Part shown: piece by piece, positions 30,989 to 40,712 of the stretch
Position numbering within the stretch: position 1 is the stretch's first letter
Layout: the number at the start of each line of letters is the position of its first letter
IMG/VR virus record: IMGVR_UViG_3300032431_000015
Span: 1-46,255 of that record
From: a virus
DNA length: 46,255 nucleotides
Strand: one strand, 5' to 3'
Made by a program: the position numbers and the translations under genes
The notes under the pieces: generated by a model
Told to the model about the DNA's origin: nothing
The model's input: only the letters and a program-made list of their open reading frames with translations
Databases searched by the model: none

Positions 30989-33165
30989 GGCTGCATCCCG
31001 CAAAGTTTGATCTGGGCAAGGTTGATGTCCGCCTGATCCATGTCGTTGAGGACTTCGGACGCAGGGCGCATCGTGCCGTCCTCGGCCATCACGGGGAAAT
31101 CTCCATCCCTTGCAATGGCTTCCCGCATGTCGCTGGTCATTTGGTCGCGCATCCGTTCGGCGGCTGGCGTCGTCATGTTGTCGAACAGATCGGCGCGCAC
31201 CCTGCTGCCGGGGTCGAACAGGCCGCCGATTTCGGTATCGCTGGCCCGTTCGTCGGCCCGCAACGCCTCGTTCTGCCGCGCCTCTATTCGCTCTCGCTGG
31301 GTAATAGGGGCTGTTCCGGGGGTAAGGAATTGCTCTCCGGCGCTGGTTTGTTCGGTCGCAGCATCGCCGCGAGGTTCCGTTCCAGCCGCTGGGCTTCCAT
31401 CAGCCTCTTGCCCGGCGGTGCCTTCGAGATCAGCATCACGGCCCGCCGGTGCAGAGCCGTCAATCGCTTGGTCCGCGTCTGGTCCATAGAATCGTTCCTC
31501 ATGTTCGAGCCGACGCTGAAACACCCGTTCCACCAGAAAGTCGGCATCGCCGCCTCTTTGCGACAACTCGCCCAGCGTTTCGCTGCGCTCGCCCGGTGTC
31601 AACTCATAGTCGCGCGCAACCAGCCATTCGTCAAACTCGCGGCCCAACCGCATCGAGCCTTCGTCCCCGGCATAGACGACGGGATCGACAAAGAAGCCGT
31701 TATCCCCCGCGTATGCGCCGCCAAGGAAATCCATCTGCGCGCCGATTTCGCTCTCGAACCGTTCCAGTGCGTTGAGCCGCTGCTGCATGTCGAGGCTGTT
31801 CGGGATGCGTTCTCCGGCAAACTCTCGCGTGATCAGGTCGAGGATGTTGTCGGGGTTACCAAAGCCGGAACCCTGCAATATCTCGCCATCGACCTCTTGG
31901 CGTCTCCCGATGATGTCGAGCATCGAACTTTCAAAGGTGAGTTCGTCAAAGTTCTCAACGCCGGTCCTGTTATTGAAAAGCCACGGCAGGGTGCGGGGCG
32001 TGATGTCGCGCGCGGCCAGTTCACCGGCCAGATAGCTTTGGACACGGTTTCCCTGCACCATGCGCGATGACTGAATGCCGCCCATGTTGCGGATCATTCG
32101 CGCAAAAGGCATCCGCCCTGTCATCCATGGGCCATAGTCGCGTTCCAGCGATGCGCGTTCCTCGTCGGCTGCGCGCTGCATGTCTGCGCGAAGGTCGGCT
32201 TGGACTTCCTCGCGGGCCGATGAAAGGCCGGATGTCGGCCCGCCGTCTGGCCTCGGGCCGGGATCGGGCACGTCGAAGTCGGAAGGGTCTCGCGGCGGCG
32301 GTGGCTCGTTGATCAGCGGCGGCAGGTCAGGTTCAAAGTCGATCGGGGCGGCGTTGCGCAGATCGGTCACGGGGTCGTCGCTGGTGTTCAGGATTCCGGC
32401 GGCGCGTTCGGTTTCCATTTCCGCCGTCTGGCGCGTGTGGCCGGGCGGACGGGGTGCCCTCATGCCAGCGGCGTAGGACAGGCCGCGGCCCAGGGCTTCA
32501 AAGCCGACACCGAAAGCCGCGCCGAAAGCCGCTGCGATGACCAGTTCCCGGGCGACGTTGGGATCCTCCATGCCGAACATGCGGTGCGCGCGGAATTGGG
32601 CGGGCATGAGGGACGTTTCGATGGCCACATTGATGGAGGCTTCGCGGGCTGCGACCTTCAAGAACGATCCGCCTGGCCCGCCAAGCATCAGGAACGGCAG
32701 CGTTTTCCAGTTGAATATGGCCGCTCCGAAGGAGGCCCCGAGTTCTGCCACTACCGACGATTCCGGGGCGGCGGCGATGTCTGCAAGCAGCGTGTCGCGC
32801 TGTGCGTTCAGGCGGGCTTGCGTTTCGGTGAACACGAACGTCTCGGAAACGTCCAGATCGGCCCATGAATCGGGGTCCAGAGCCGCGGCACGGCGCGCCT
32901 CGTAGACAATACCGGCATAATACATATCGGTGCCGGGCAGGCCGCCGCCGATGCCCCGTGGCGGCAGTCTGGATTCTGCCTCCCGGCCCAGTTCGGTCAT
33001 GATCGCATCTTCGACCCTGCGATCTTCAAAGTTCAGAAAGCCTTGTTGCAGATAACCCAAATCCCATTGCGACCAGAAGCTGTCGGCGCTGGACGAAATG
33101 CCTCCGGTGCGGCCAGACGGGGGCCCGGGGGACGGGTCTTGCGGCGCGTTCAGGAAATAGGTCAC
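30985..33165 (-). CDS. Internal virion protein, 726 residues
   Basis: The start is GTG 33165, overlapping the upstream stop as GTGA. Residues 1-230 hold helical and hydrophobic stretches (SSVVAELGASFGAAIFNWKT, then ELVIAAAFGAAFGVGFEALG) that could insert in a membrane. The remainder is hydrophilic, acidic and Arg/Glu-rich, with a low-complexity part around 560-620. No catalytic motif recognised. Position and size suggest a DNA-ejection protein. Confidence 0.68.
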   Translation of the reverse strand: MTYFLNAPQDPSPGPPSGRTGGISSSADSFWSQWDLGYLQQGFLNFEDRRVEDAIMTELGREAESRLPPRGIGGGLPGTDMYYAGIVYEARRAAALDPDSWADLDVSETFVFTETQARLNAQRDTLLADIAAAPESSVVAELGASFGAAIFNWKTLPFLMLGGPGGSFLKVAAREASINVAIETSLMPAQFRAHRMFGMEDPNVARELVIAAAFGAAFGVGFEALGRGLSYAAGMRAPRPPGHTRQTAEMETERAAGILNTSDDPVTDLRNAAPIDFEPDLPPLINEPPPPRDPSDFDVPDPGPRPDGGPTSGLSSAREEVQADLRADMQRAADEERASLERDYGPWMTGRMPFARMIRNMGGIQSSRMVQGNRVQSYLAGELAARDITPRTLPWLFNNRTGVENFDELTFESSMLDIIGRRQEVDGEILQGSGFGNPDNILDLITREFAGERIPNSLDMQQRLNALERFESEIGAQMDFLGGAYAGDNGFFVDPVVYAGDEGSMRLGREFDEWLVARDYELTPGERSETLGELSQRGGDADFLVERVFQRRLEHEERFYGPDADQAIDGSAPAGRDADLEGTAGQEADGSPAAGTEPRGDAATEQTSAGEQFLTPGTAPITQRERIEARQNEALRADERASDTEIGGLFDPGSRVRADLFDNMTTPAAERMRDQMTSDMREAIARDGDFPVMAEDGTMRPASEVLNDMDQADINLAQIKLCGMQP

Positions 33166-36100
33166 TGCGTCGCGCCCATAAAGCGGGTCAGGTCGATTAT
33201 CAGACGCCCGCCGCCCGCGCGCTCGACAGGCTCGGGTCGGCCAGCCAGATGGACATCAGCCTCGAACAACCCGTCGCCGCGCGGCACAAGGCGCAGGGTG
33301 CCATCGTTGAGCACCGACGATGGCATGGGTTCGCCGTTCACATAGGGCATCGAACCGGCCAGGTTGAAGTCGGGGAAGGTGCTGGCCGTCATCCAGGGAT
33401 TGGGCCGGGGATTGTTCACGTCGCCGAAACCAAAGACGCCACGTATGCCCGTGACGATCTGCTCACCCCGGTTTGTGACGCGCGATTGCAAACCCATGCT
33501 TTGCCGCAAGGCCCGGTCCAAGTCGCGCCCGTTCACATTGGCGGGCAGAAACAACGGTGCGCCAAGTACGGTCTGGACGCCGCCGATCAACTGCCCGTCG
33601 CTGGCACGGGTGGTCTGGCCCATTGCCGATTGCATCGCCACTGCCATCTGCTCAGGCGTTGGGTCGCCAGCGGGCACACGGGCCGCCAGCAAGCCCCTTG
33701 CGACTTCCGTGACACTGTGGCGCTGATCCTGCGTCAGGCCCGTCAGGACGACGCTCATGTCCGCTGTGGGCACGATGGCCGATGGGGCGCGCGCCTGACC
33801 GGAGGCAAGTGCTGTCTGGCCGCGCATGGCTTCCAGCCCCAGCGCGTAGGTCGCGCGCTCGCCGCCCATGATTCCGGCGAACTGGATCACCGGATCATCT
33901 GCGCCGATCTGGCGAAACACCGCTGCTGCCTGGCCTTCAAAACCGGCGTTCAGAGCCGCCGCCACGGCCAGCCGCGCTTCGGGGGCAACATCCGTTGCCA
34001 TCGCCATTGCAAGTTCATCGGCCTCCTCGTTCGAGAAGAACACCGGCTGCGTCACGTAGCCCGCCCCCGCCAGCGCCATCCCGTAATCGCGCCGCGCGTT
34101 CAGGCCATCAATAAACGGCTGCGGGTTGTCGATGTCGTATAGTGGCAGGACCGGCGGCGGAACCGGCAACACGGCCTCTGCCTGTGCCATCGGATCACTC
34201 GCCCATGCCTCACGCGCCCGCGCTGCGGCCTGCTCTGCCGTGCGCACCATCGTCAGTTGATACTGGTCCGTGATTCCACTGGCGCGCATCTGGTCGATTT
34301 CGGCCTGCTGCGCCGGTGGCGGCAATGCCTCAAAGCCCGGAAACTGTGCGCGAAACTCCGTCCATTGCATCAGTTCCTGTGCCAGTTCGGGCTGCAATTC
34401 CCACGTCGCCGCATCGTTCAGGATTGCCTCATCGGCTCCGATCATGCCTTGCTCGCGAGCGGCAATCGCCGTCTGCAACTGCTGTTTCAGTTCGGCGGAT
34501 CGCGCGTCGGCTTGCGTTCCGGCCAGACGTTGCGCTGAATCGTGTGCTGCCAACAGGACATTCTGTGACTGTTCGCGCGTCCAGGCCAGACCGGGCAGGC
34601 TTTCGCGCGCAACAAGAACCTGTTCCAGCCGCGTTTGCGCCGCTCCGATCTCTGCCTGGTCCCCGGTCACAAGCGCCTCGGCATAGTCCTGCGCCCACCG
34701 CTCGATCAGTGCCGCCGACGAGTTTTCTGCGCGCTGCCGCGTTTCGGCATAGCGTTCCTCGACCATGCCAAGAAAGCGCCGCTCGGATTCCTGTCCGACT
34801 TGCTGACGCACATCGCGCACCAGCATCGGGTCCAGATCGCGCACCAGTTGATCGCCGTATTCCTGCGCCGCCTGTTGAAACCCTTCCGGGTCGCCGACGA
34901 ATTGTTCGGACAGCGCCATCATGTTCGTCCGCACCGCCAGCGATGTTTCCGAGAGCACCGCGACGCGCAGGCCCGCGTTGTAGGCTTGGCCGATCTCGGT
35001 CAGCCCCAGCCACATATGGGCCTGTCGCAGCCTCCCGCTGGAATCGCGTACCATCGTGGGCGCAGGGGCGTTGGGGGCCTGCGCAGGGACCGGGAAGGAC
35101 GGTTGGGTCATCTGCGGCGTCACCGGGGCGGGCGCGGCCACAGGCGGCGGAAACAGCGCGCTGCGCACGTCAGCGCCAAGGGTGGTATCGGCAAAGCCGC
35201 CTGACGGGGCCCGGGACGGAATCGACGTGCCAAGGGTATCCTGCGCAGGACCGCCGATCAGCGTGTCGGTGCCGCGCGGCGCACCGACGGCTTCTGCGGC
35301 CCAACTCGGCAGACTGCTGGAACTGTAGTCCGAGCCCCAATGCCGCGTGGGCCCCACGTCGAAGTGCAGCGTATTGGCGTAGACACCCACGCCGCCGAAC
35401 CCCGCCGCCCGCGCCTGACGGATCAGGGCGACACGATCCGGCTCGCTCATCCCAGACACGTTGATGTCGAACGCATTGCCGTGAATGTGTTGCGATTGCC
35501 GCGCCCCGCCCGCAGAGGTGTTCTCGCCTGCCGTGCGATGCGCCGAATTGATATCGAACGTCATCCCGGACGACTGTTCCAGCCGTGCCAGCGCGCCCAC
35601 AGCGGCAGGCGTCACGCCGTCGCGGTCAAACTCTGACCGGGGGGCTGCAATGCGGTCGCTGCCTGCACCGCCCCATGCCACGTCGTCGCCTTGATGGCGC
35701 GCAAGATAGTCCGAAAGGCTGGTGCCGTAAGCGTCGGTGCGGTCCTCTCGCCCCCCCGATGTCAGGAAGCGCCGCAGACCGGCATTGCCGCCCAGATGCG
35801 CCACCGCCATCATGCCGTTTGGGGTGACGGTTACGCCGCCGATGGTGGTGCCGATAAAACGCATGAGGTCGTTGTCGCGCGCGAACTGACCGATTGAATC
35901 AATCTGCCACTGCTCGACACGCGCCTGCACTTCCAGCGGCTGTTGCGCGTATTGGGCACCCGTCATCGCGCTGGGAAGAACCCCGGCCTCGAACGCCTCT
36001 TGCAGCCTGGCCGTGCCGAATTGCCCTCTGCCGCCGTATCCGAGGGTGTTCACCAGCCCCAGATTGCCGCCGCTTTCGCTCGTCACCAGCGATGCGGGCA

Positions 36101-36473
36101 ACGGGCTCATGTTGACTTGCAGCGGGGCGGTCATTGCCGTGGCCGGGGCCTCGTTCGGGTCGCGCGGCGCACCCGTATTCATCAAGCCGGTCTGCCACTC
36201 GTACTGCGTCCCGCCCTGCATCCCGGGTTGCGTCCCGGGTTGCAGTCCGGGCGGCAGGGCAAGGCGGGTGTCGGCTGCGATCTGCCGTCCAATCGCGCGG
36301 CCTGCCTCGTCGCTCAGTTGCGCGGCTTCCTCGACCGCCAGCGGCGCGATGGCCTGATATGCCTGCCCCGCGGCCTCTGCCAGAACGGCAAAAGCCGAAC
36401 CGCCGGTCGCCGTGTCCTGCCGGAAGTTGGAAAGCCCGCCGCCGCTGCGGTCGATCTTGCGAATGACAGCCAT
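33162..36473 (-). CDS. Internal virion protein with two putative wall-degrading domains
   Basis: A 1103-residue protein. Residues 128-260 look like a lysozyme or transglycosylase-type domain (VTSESGGNLGLVNTLGYGGR with Glu133, then GQFGTARLQEAFEAG). Residues 285-380 form an M15-type peptidase: SQHIHGNAFDINV gives His329 and Asp336, and ANTLHFDVGP gives His370 and Asp372. The C-terminal 700 residues are helical and Ala/Gln-rich. It may open the peptidoglycan during DNA entry, like T7 gp16. ATG 36473 overlaps the upstream stop (TAATG). Confidence 0.78.
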   Translation of the reverse strand: MAVIRKIDRSGGGLSNFRQDTATGGSAFAVLAEAAGQAYQAIAPLAVEEAAQLSDEAGRAIGRQIAADTRLALPPGLQPGTQPGMQGGTQYEWQTGLMNTGAPRDPNEAPATAMTAPLQVNMSPLPASLVTSESGGNLGLVNTLGYGGRGQFGTARLQEAFEAGVLPSAMTGAQYAQQPLEVQARVEQWQIDSIGQFARDNDLMRFIGTTIGGVTVTPNGMMAVAHLGGNAGLRRFLTSGGREDRTDAYGTSLSDYLARHQGDDVAWGGAGSDRIAAPRSEFDRDGVTPAAVGALARLEQSSGMTFDINSAHRTAGENTSAGGARQSQHIHGNAFDINVSGMSEPDRVALIRQARAAGFGGVGVYANTLHFDVGPTRHWGSDYSSSSLPSWAAEAVGAPRGTDTLIGGPAQDTLGTSIPSRAPSGGFADTTLGADVRSALFPPPVAAPAPVTPQMTQPSFPVPAQAPNAPAPTMVRDSSGRLRQAHMWLGLTEIGQAYNAGLRVAVLSETSLAVRTNMMALSEQFVGDPEGFQQAAQEYGDQLVRDLDPMLVRDVRQQVGQESERRFLGMVEERYAETRQRAENSSAALIERWAQDYAEALVTGDQAEIGAAQTRLEQVLVARESLPGLAWTREQSQNVLLAAHDSAQRLAGTQADARSAELKQQLQTAIAAREQGMIGADEAILNDAATWELQPELAQELMQWTEFRAQFPGFEALPPPAQQAEIDQMRASGITDQYQLTMVRTAEQAAARAREAWASDPMAQAEAVLPVPPPVLPLYDIDNPQPFIDGLNARRDYGMALAGAGYVTQPVFFSNEEADELAMAMATDVAPEARLAVAAALNAGFEGQAAAVFRQIGADDPVIQFAGIMGGERATYALGLEAMRGQTALASGQARAPSAIVPTADMSVVLTGLTQDQRHSVTEVARGLLAARVPAGDPTPEQMAVAMQSAMGQTTRASDGQLIGGVQTVLGAPLFLPANVNGRDLDRALRQSMGLQSRVTNRGEQIVTGIRGVFGFGDVNNPRPNPWMTASTFPDFNLAGSMPYVNGEPMPSSVLNDGTLRLVPRGDGLFEADVHLAGRPEPVERAGGGRLIIDLTRFMGATQ

Positions 36474-36940
36474 TACCGGCCCCCTCGCAGAAAGCCGCTC
36501 ACGGGCGACGGGCTGTCGGACGGCCCGCGCTGGATTGCGTTGAAGCCCGCCAGGCTGAACATGGACGTGCCGAAGGTCGCCAGCGGCTCCAAAGACCTGC
36601 CGATGGCCGACGCCGACTGTGCCGCGCCTTGCGAGCGGTAGTCGGCCCCAAGCTGTCGCTCGTTTGCCACTGCAACGCGCGCCTGACGCTGCCGCAGTTT
36701 GCGCAATTCCTGAAAAAACTCCGAACCACCGCCCTGACCGTTCGCAGCGAAGGTGGCGCGCAGCGTTGCCAGTTCGTCAGCCAGCCCGAGGTTGGCACTG
36801 GTCTGCGTCTGGATCGCCCGCGTCCCGGAGATGTAGGAATTGATCTGTGATTGCTGTCTGGCGGCGCGGGCTTGGGAAAGGCCGCTCAGGAACCCGAAGG
36901 CCCCGGATGCGGCGCGCAGGCCGAGAGCGAATGGGATCAT
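36473..36940 (-). CDS. Internal core protein (T7 gp14-like position)
   Basis: A 155-residue protein. ATG 36940 overlaps the tail nozzle stop by ATGA. A hydrophobic N-terminus (MIPFALGLRAASGAFGFLSG) precedes a long Gln/Arg/Ala helix (RQQSQINSYISGTRAIQTQT, then FFQELRKLRQRQARVAVANE). Size, composition and place between tail nozzle and large ejection proteins match gp14-type core proteins. Confidence 0.65.
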   Translation of the reverse strand: MIPFALGLRAASGAFGFLSGLSQARAARQQSQINSYISGTRAIQTQTSANLGLADELATLRATFAANGQGGGSEFFQELRKLRQRQARVAVANERQLGADYRSQGAAQSASAIGRSLEPLATFGTSMFSLAGFNAIQRGPSDSPSPVSGFLRGGR

Positions 36941-39051
36941 CCTTGAACCTCTTGAGTAAGAGCCAGAATCCGCCAAGCGCCCGGGTCGTCGCGCTTGACG
37001 ATGATGTCGTTGTGCCGGGGCCGGCCGGTGACCGGCACGATGAAAACCCCTTCCCGCAAGGGCGGCGGCTGGGACCAGTCCTCATTGAAAGCGTAGCCCC
37101 CGACGGTTCGCGACTGGAAATTGCAGGAGATTTGAAACGGCCCGGTGTGCTGGACCGAAACCCCGACGCGGAAGGTGCGGACCTGCTTTAGGCCGGCGTA
37201 GGGGCTTTCGATCAGTTCGACCGGCCACGGCCTCACCAGGCAGTTGAACGGCAGGCCGATTTCGGCTTCCCCCTGCACATCCTGCATTCCCGCGACGGCA
37301 CCCAGATCGACCAGCCCCAAACCAACGAACCTGCCTTGCCACGTTACCGCAACGGTTGACCCTTCAAGATGGTCTGCCGCGCCCGGGGCGTTGGGATCGG
37401 CAAACACCGAACAGTCGAGCGTCGCGCTGTAATCCAGCCATTCGATGCTGCGCACGTTTTCATCGCCGATGATCCGGTCCACCAGAAACCAGTAGCTTCC
37501 GAAAATCGGCGCGATGGTGACAAAGAACCCATTGGTCTGCCATGTGACAAAGCCGGGCGTCGTTTGCTCACCCGTCTGGGACCAGGACATGGCCGACACT
37601 GTGCCGTCATTGTGCAGCGCAAGCAGATAGCTTTCCGGCTGAGTTGCCGCCAGGGACGGGCCGCAGAGGAACTGCACCTTCTTGTCGCGCGACCGGGCCA
37701 GAAGGTTGAGCGGGCGCACCGACCATTTCAGGTAGATGTTCCCGTCCAGCAGCGCCGCCAGGATAGTTTGCTCGTCGCTGCCAACGAATACGACCCCATC
37801 CGCCACGACAGCCGGGCTGACCCCGCTACAGGCTCGGGCGTCCACCAGAACCGGCGAGAAGGTGGAGGGCGTCAGCAGCGCGTCCCGCAAGTCCTGAACG
37901 TAGGTGCCCTTGTCCGAGAACAGCAGCAGGTCGCCAGCCGAAACGCCGTGCCGGAACCGGGGGCCATTGTCGCCCATGCGGCGCACGATGGCGTCGTCGT
38001 CTGCCGTGCCCACCTGAAAGTCGCGGAACGACCGTGCCGAGGAAATCGCTATCGCGTCAGGGGCTTGCGGAAAGTCCAGAAAGCACAGCCGCCCCGCCAC
38101 GGCGCAGGCCGCCCGTGGTCCGCCACGATGCAGCGAGATCATCTGTTCATCCCAGATGATGCTGGGCAATGGCGCAATCGGTGTTTTCGCGACCACATCC
38201 TGCGTGGCGTTCGGGCCTGACAGCTTTTCGGCGACATCGGGGCCGTCGAAGTTTTCTGTCGTCAGCACCTTGAGGATGGTGGCCGAGTCGATTTCCGCGA
38301 TGATGCCGGTAAAGCCGCTGTCCTGCCCGATGACGACCTGACCGACGGCAAACTCTGCGGTCGAAGCAACCTGGATGTCGAACGAAGGCGGCAGACTGCT
38401 TCTGACTTCGCCCGTCACCTGCGTCGGCGAGTCATAGCTGAGGACGACGATTTCCTGCCCGACATACCGGATGATGGTTCCCGGCTGCGTTACGCCGAAA
38501 ACGTCTGCGTCGGCGGTCACGGTGACGATGCCGGTGCGGCCTGACGGCGTGATCGTCCTGCCTGTTTCAAAGGCCCAATAGGGTTGGCGCGCCGTGTCGG
38601 TCCCGAAGCCATCGAAAGTAAATCCGCCCATGCGCCATGACCCGGACGGACTGCGGCGCAGGCCGAAAACGTCGCCGCGCGGATCCCCGATGATGGCCCA
38701 TCCCTCGATGATCTGGACCCACAGCGCCGATGCGTCGGTCCAGAAGCCATCTGACGATTGCTGGAACGCGATGCTGCCATCCTGGTTCATCACGATGAGG
38801 GCTTGGTCCGTGAGCAGCAGCGCGTAGGTTTGCCCGGCCAGCGTGGCGTCCAGCAGGCGCACATAATCGCCATTGCCCACCCAGCGCGTTCCGGGGCGTT
38901 GTTCCAGCCCCCCGGCGGTCAGCAGGCGCACGTTCGCTGCGGTCTGCAAGGCGCGGCCCCGCAGTTCGGTGTCGTCGCGTTCGAGGAAGTCGGCGGACAG
39001 TTCGCCACCGGAAAAGTCGCGCTGGGTGACGGCCTGCTTAATACGAGCCAC
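36937..39051 (-). CDS. Tail tubular protein B / nozzle (T7 gp12-like)
   Basis: A 704-residue protein. The start is GTG 39051, inside the end of the upstream gene. The N-terminal FSGGELSADFLERDDTELRG, then RLLTAGGLEQRPGTRWVG, is the conserved opening of gp12-type nozzle proteins (pattern S.R....D.....G....NF....GG...RPGT). The rest is beta-rich, as expected for a beta-propeller nozzle. It forms the lower tail through which DNA leaves. Confidence 0.8.
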   Translation of the reverse strand: MARIKQAVTQRDFSGGELSADFLERDDTELRGRALQTAANVRLLTAGGLEQRPGTRWVGNGDYVRLLDATLAGQTYALLLTDQALIVMNQDGSIAFQQSSDGFWTDASALWVQIIEGWAIIGDPRGDVFGLRRSPSGSWRMGGFTFDGFGTDTARQPYWAFETGRTITPSGRTGIVTVTADADVFGVTQPGTIIRYVGQEIVVLSYDSPTQVTGEVRSSLPPSFDIQVASTAEFAVGQVVIGQDSGFTGIIAEIDSATILKVLTTENFDGPDVAEKLSGPNATQDVVAKTPIAPLPSIIWDEQMISLHRGGPRAACAVAGRLCFLDFPQAPDAIAISSARSFRDFQVGTADDDAIVRRMGDNGPRFRHGVSAGDLLLFSDKGTYVQDLRDALLTPSTFSPVLVDARACSGVSPAVVADGVVFVGSDEQTILAALLDGNIYLKWSVRPLNLLARSRDKKVQFLCGPSLAATQPESYLLALHNDGTVSAMSWSQTGEQTTPGFVTWQTNGFFVTIAPIFGSYWFLVDRIIGDENVRSIEWLDYSATLDCSVFADPNAPGAADHLEGSTVAVTWQGRFVGLGLVDLGAVAGMQDVQGEAEIGLPFNCLVRPWPVELIESPYAGLKQVRTFRVGVSVQHTGPFQISCNFQSRTVGGYAFNEDWSQPPPLREGVFIVPVTGRPRHNDIIVKRDDPGAWRILALTQEVQG

Positions 39052-39637
39052 TGTCGAACCTCGCCATGGCAAACGCGCTTTTCCGCAGGAGCGGTCGGGC
39101 GGCGCGTTGCTGCGAAGCCAGCGTCCGGGCTGTCTGGAACGCTATTTCTGCCATCATTTCCGCCTCTTGGGCTTCTCGCGCCTCGCCTTCAAGCGCGCGG
39201 ATCAGCACTGCCTCAAGACGATGCTGGACGCCTCTCGAAAAGTTCGCCGACCAGATGGAGGGGTCAGGAACGGTCAGGTATTCGATATGGCATCCGCTGG
39301 GGCTGTCCACATAGACTGCCTCGCCATCTGCAACCCAGTCCACAAAGTTGCGGGCCCCCGATCCGGCGAGCCACAGGTGGCGCACGGTCAGCGCGTCATT
39401 GGGGATCAGGAAGCCGTCGCGCTTGCCAAAGCGGCCTTCGATGCGGGTGACAAGGGAGGCCTGGGCCTTGCTGAACTCATATTTGCCCCCCTCCAATTCC
39501 GCCTCAACGATGCTGGGCCAGTTGCGCATCATCACGCGAAACTCTGCCGTGCCATCGTTTTCCGACGTGATTTCATCCCAGCCCCGCGAGACGAGGGCCG
39601 TGTTCATGATGCTGAGCATGGAATACTGGTGTGACAT
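39038..39637 (-). CDS. Tail tubular protein A / adaptor (T7 gp11-like)
   Basis: A 199-residue protein starting at ATG 39637. It begins with a helix and MNTALVSRGWDEIT, then VEAELEGGKYEFSKAQASLV, LIPNDALTVRHLWLAG and later QHRLEAVLIRALEGEAREAQ, the helical/beta layout of gp11-type adaptors that join portal and nozzle. The first gene after the 39638-39936 spacer. Confidence 0.7.
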   Translation of the reverse strand: MSHQYSMLSIMNTALVSRGWDEITSENDGTAEFRVMMRNWPSIVEAELEGGKYEFSKAQASLVTRIEGRFGKRDGFLIPNDALTVRHLWLAGSGARNFVDWVADGEAVYVDSPSGCHIEYLTVPDPSIWSANFSRGVQHRLEAVLIRALEGEAREAQEAEMMAEIAFQTARTLASQQRAARPLLRKSAFAMARFDSGSY

Positions 39638-39936
39638 GGCCTGACCATGCGCGGGCGCGCTGCGCAGGCCACATGCACCAAAAACCAAAAGGCTTGAACG
39701 ACCGGGCCGGACGCGCTATCGTTTCAGCACGCACCAGTGAAGGGGTCGCGTTTTTGGTTCAGCTTGAGAAGGCTGCTAAAAGTGACGGGGTCGGGGATGT
39801 AAGCCCCGGCCCCGTTTCTTTTGGTGCATCCGACCATCGGCGGGCGCGGTGCGCAGGCGATATGCACCAAAATGACGGGGCCGAGGTTTCCCCCGGCCCC
39901 GTCCTCGGTCCAGTAGCCTTTATGGCGTAGCCGGGC
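39638..39936. terminator. Spacer with two terminator-like hairpins and a direct repeat
   Basis: No gene. The hairpin 39874-39903 has a perfect 10-base-pair stem (GACGGGGCCG/CGGCCCCGTC) followed on the minus strand by ATTTT. A second hairpin, 39785-39796 with 39804-39815, has a 7-base loop and is followed by T-rich bases on both strands. A 32-base direct repeat, 29 of 32 identical, lies at 39652-39683 and 39841-39872. The spacer separates capsid genes from tail genes, so it likely sets their relative expression; any restart promoter is not obvious. Confidence 0.7.
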
Positions 39937-40272
39937 CTATTCCACCTCTACGGAGGCCAGCTTGGCGGCGATCAGGGCGACCAGATCGGTCTTCTTGATC
40001 TTGCCTTCCAGAACGATGCCTTGCCCTGCCGCGAGGATCTTCAACTGTTCGACGCTCATGCTTTCCAGCGATGCCGGGGGCGGCAATGCCGCTTTTGGCG
40101 CATCAACGACGAGGCGGTAGAGGCCTCTGGACATGCGGATGTTGTCCAGCGCGACATCGTAGACCGCATCAATCTCGCCTTGCGCCTTGGCGACAGTGAC
40201 GGCGGCGTCATCGGTTTGGGTCTGCGCTACGAATGCCGGATCGTAAACGATCTTTGCCATGTTCGGCATCAT
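39937..40272 (-). CDS. Head protein with HeH/LEM-like C-terminus, 111 residues
   Basis: The start at 40272 overlaps the upstream stop (ATGATG). The N-terminal 60 residues are mixed (KIVYDPAFVAQTQTDDAAVT); residues 70-105, MSVEQLKILAAGQGIVLEGK, then TDLVALIAAKL, form the short helix-extended loop-helix motif found at the end of small phage head proteins. Position suggests a head completion or decoration role. Confidence 0.6.
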   Translation of the reverse strand: MMPNMAKIVYDPAFVAQTQTDDAAVTVAKAQGEIDAVYDVALDNIRMSRGLYRLVVDAPKAALPPPASLESMSVEQLKILAAGQGIVLEGKIKKTDLVALIAAKLASVEVE

Positions 40273-40700
40273 TTCACCTTCGCAAAGTGCGCGCCGAACG
40301 TGACCGACGGCGCGGTTCCCGCAACGGTCAGATGCAGGTCGATGTAGCGAAACGCCGTAGCAGTCCGCTCGGTGCGCGAGCGCATGACGAATTGATCTCC
40401 GGCCAGGGTGTCGCGGGTTTCGATGGTGATCGTTCCGGCGTGGCCGATCACCATCATGTCCAGCACCTGGGCATCCGAACGGTTGACCGCGTTCGATCCG
40501 GTGATGCGAAAGGTGTAGGTTTCGTTGCCCGCGCTGATCTTGCAGGCTGCGACGTTCACGATGGCGGCCACGTCGGAAAACACCGCGCCGCCTTGATCCC
40601 ACTGGGTTCCGATGTAGCCGGTAGTGGTCACGGCGGCCAGACCGACCTCGCGTTTGACCAGTCCGGGTGCGGCGTCGAACTCGAATACTTGGCTTGTCAT
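40269..40700 (-). CDS. Probable capsid decoration or minor head protein, 143 residues
   Basis: AAGGGA precedes ATG 40700. It is beta-rich (REVGLAAVTTTGYIGTQWDQ, then KISAGNETYTFRITGSNAVN and TAFRYIDLHLTVAGTAPSVT). It directly follows the major capsid gene and has the size of decoration proteins. No specific family recognised. Confidence 0.6.
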   Translation of the reverse strand: MTSQVFEFDAAPGLVKREVGLAAVTTTGYIGTQWDQGGAVFSDVAAIVNVAACKISAGNETYTFRITGSNAVNRSDAQVLDMMVIGHAGTITIETRDTLAGDQFVMRSRTERTATAFRYIDLHLTVAGTAPSVTFGAHFAKVK

Positions 40701-40712
40701 GGCTGGGTTCCC

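Noticed and set aside
39631-39930. 99-codon plus-strand gene in the late spacer
   Set aside because: Its internal protein repeat comes from the 32-base DNA repeat, and the region is dominated by terminator-like hairpins; no ribosome site.
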